From Anaerolineae bacterium CG2_30_58_95 (lineage in GTDB: Bacteria > Chloroflexota > Anaerolineae > Anaerolineales > Villigracilaceae): a DNA stretch of 5,771 bases. Made by a program: the position numbers and the translations under genes. The notes beneath the pieces were generated by a model. It saw only the letters and a list, made by a program, of their open reading frames with translations, searched no databases and had not been told where the DNA came from. Shown here piece after piece: positions 5,088 to 5,771 of the stretch (positions are counted from its first letter, which is position 1; each line of letters begins with the position of its first letter). Location of the stretch: assembly GCA_001872165.1 (NCBI GenBank), contig MNXK01000112.1, forward strand, positions 1 through 5,771, written 5' to 3'.

Positions 5088-5122
5088 GGATATATGATAA
5101 CACGGAATTCGTGCTACAGCAA
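5082..5122 (-). promoter_or_regulatory. higBA promoter with autoregulatory palindrome
   Basis: On the minus strand the -35 TTGCTG (5122-5117) and -10 TATCAT (5099-5094) are 17 nt apart. The palindrome TATCAT-N6-ATGATA (5099-5082) contains the -10 and also the ATG start of higB. HigA bound there would block the polymerase, the usual autoregulation of such modules. The identification of the operator is inferred from symmetry and position. Confidence 0.65.
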
Positions 5123-5161
5123 GAAAATAAAAACGCACAAGCAGCGAGGCTCACACGTTTT
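5121..5161 (-). terminator. Intrinsic terminator of tmk, overlapping its last codons
   Basis: On the minus strand AAAACGUGUGAGC pairs with GCUUGUGCGUUUU over 13 bp, including four consecutive G-U wobbles, around a 6-nt loop. UAUUUUCUU follows (5129-5121). The 5' arm contains the final tmk codons and its TGA stop. The U-run ends at the higBA -35 element. Confidence 0.75.
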
Positions 5162-5768
5162 GTAATTTTTCCAGGATCACTACCCTTAATCGTTCTTGCA
5201 CTACCTCCCACTTCCGCCCCGCGTCCACCACCACCCACCTTCCCGGCTCCTGCTTCGCCATTTCCAAATACCCCGCCCGCACGCGCTGATGGAATTCCAA
5301 ATCATAGGCATCCAGCCGGTTCCATTCCGCGTTTTTTGTTTTTCGCTTTAGTCCCACTTCCACGTCCACATCCAGCAAAATCGTCAAATCGGGGACAAGC
5401 CCACCCGTGGCGTAGCGGATGAGGGCACGCACCTCCTCCAGGTTTTGTTGGTGGCCGTAACCCTGGTAAGCGATGGTGGAATCGGCATAACGGTCGCAAA
5501 GCACAATGTAGCCCTCGGCCAGTTTCGGGCGGATGACCTGCTCCACGATCTGCGCCCGTGCCGCCTGGTAGAGCAGCGTCTCGGCGCGCGGGTGCATCTC
5601 GGTATTCTTCAAGTCGTGGATGACGGCGCGGATCTGCTCGCTGATGGACGTGCCGCCCGGCTCGCGCGCCGTGTGGACGCGGTAGCCCTGTCCCGCCAGC
5701 CATTCGGCCAGGGGTTTCATGTGCGAGGTCTTGCCGGAGCCTTCGGGACCTTCGAGGGTGATGAACAT
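5151..5768 (-). CDS. tmk: Thymidylate (dTMP) kinase
   Basis: This enzyme phosphorylates dTMP to dTDP with ATP, an essential cytoplasmic step in dTTP synthesis. The 205-residue protein has the normal length. Visible motifs are the P-loop GPEGSGKT (7-14), REPGGT (35-40), DRYADST (92-98, the DRY/F motif at the dTMP site), LLDVDVEVGLKR (131-142) and a LID region at about 142-167 (RKTKNAEWNRLDAYDLEFHQ). The acidic residue in the P-loop together with basic residues in the LID resembles the bacterial type II pattern of E. coli. The start at 5768 matches family N-termini (MFITLEGPEGSGKT); the right edge cuts off anything upstream, so its promoter and ribosome binding site are unseen. The stop lies within the terminator stem. 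Confidence 0.96.
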   Translation of the reverse strand: MFITLEGPEGSGKTSHMKPLAEWLAGQGYRVHTAREPGGTSISEQIRAVIHDLKNTEMHPRAETLLYQAARAQIVEQVIRPKLAEGYIVLCDRYADSTIAYQGYGHQQNLEEVRALIRYATGGLVPDLTILLDVDVEVGLKRKTKNAEWNRLDAYDLEFHQRVRAGYLEMAKQEPGRWVVVDAGRKWEVVQERLRVVILEKLQNV

Positions 5769-5771
5769 GGG

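Noticed and set aside
5088..5138. N-terminal extension of HigB to 5138
   Set aside because: It would cover the higBA -10 and -35 elements, and family members begin at the residue equivalent to 5087.

Overview
The window looks like chromosomal DNA of a GC-rich bacterium. I lean towards Chloroflexota, class Anaerolineae. The reasons are an FMN-riboswitch-controlled NitT/TauT-type permease (the RibX arrangement known from Chloroflexus and relatives), a carboxypeptidase Taq, and several short interspersed repeats of types I recall as common in that phylum. The assignment is an inference; no rRNA or other phylogenetic marker is present.

Every convincing gene is on the minus strand, so transcription runs from right to left. 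In that order: tmk (dTMP kinase, 5768-5151), which ends in an intrinsic terminator; higB-higA (5087-4463), a toxin-antitoxin operon with its own promoter, a palindromic operator and a terminator related to that of tmk; an M32 metallocarboxypeptidase (4298-2784); a two-domain GNAT-fold protein (2575-1439); a small 2[4Fe-4S] ferredoxin of the YfhL type (1304-1113); then a promoter, an FMN riboswitch (1077-923), one or two terminator hairpins, and the first 224 codons of a riboflavin-type ABC permease (ribX, from 674 off the left edge).

The genes do not form one pathway. Each is separated by spacers with its own candidate promoter or hairpins, apart from the tightly coupled higBA pair. The one clear regulatory circuit is on the left. 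A promoter in the ferredoxin tail starts an RNA whose FMN aptamer faces a 13-bp terminator. The 5' arm of that terminator can pair instead with the aptamer's P1/P2 strand, so high FMN should switch off uptake of riboflavin or a related flavin.

The spacers hold the most unusual content. An interspersed palindromic repeat sits in the optional stem of the riboswitch. Two more repeat copies lie in the ribX leader, one of them inside a second terminator-like hairpin. Two 32-nt related terminators flank higBA and differ only by transitions. Two arrays of a degenerate heptamer lie upstream of the acetyltransferase and carboxypeptidase genes. I see no CRISPR array, transposase, tRNA or rRNA, and no convincing new multi-gene system; the novelty lies in repeats and RNA regulation.
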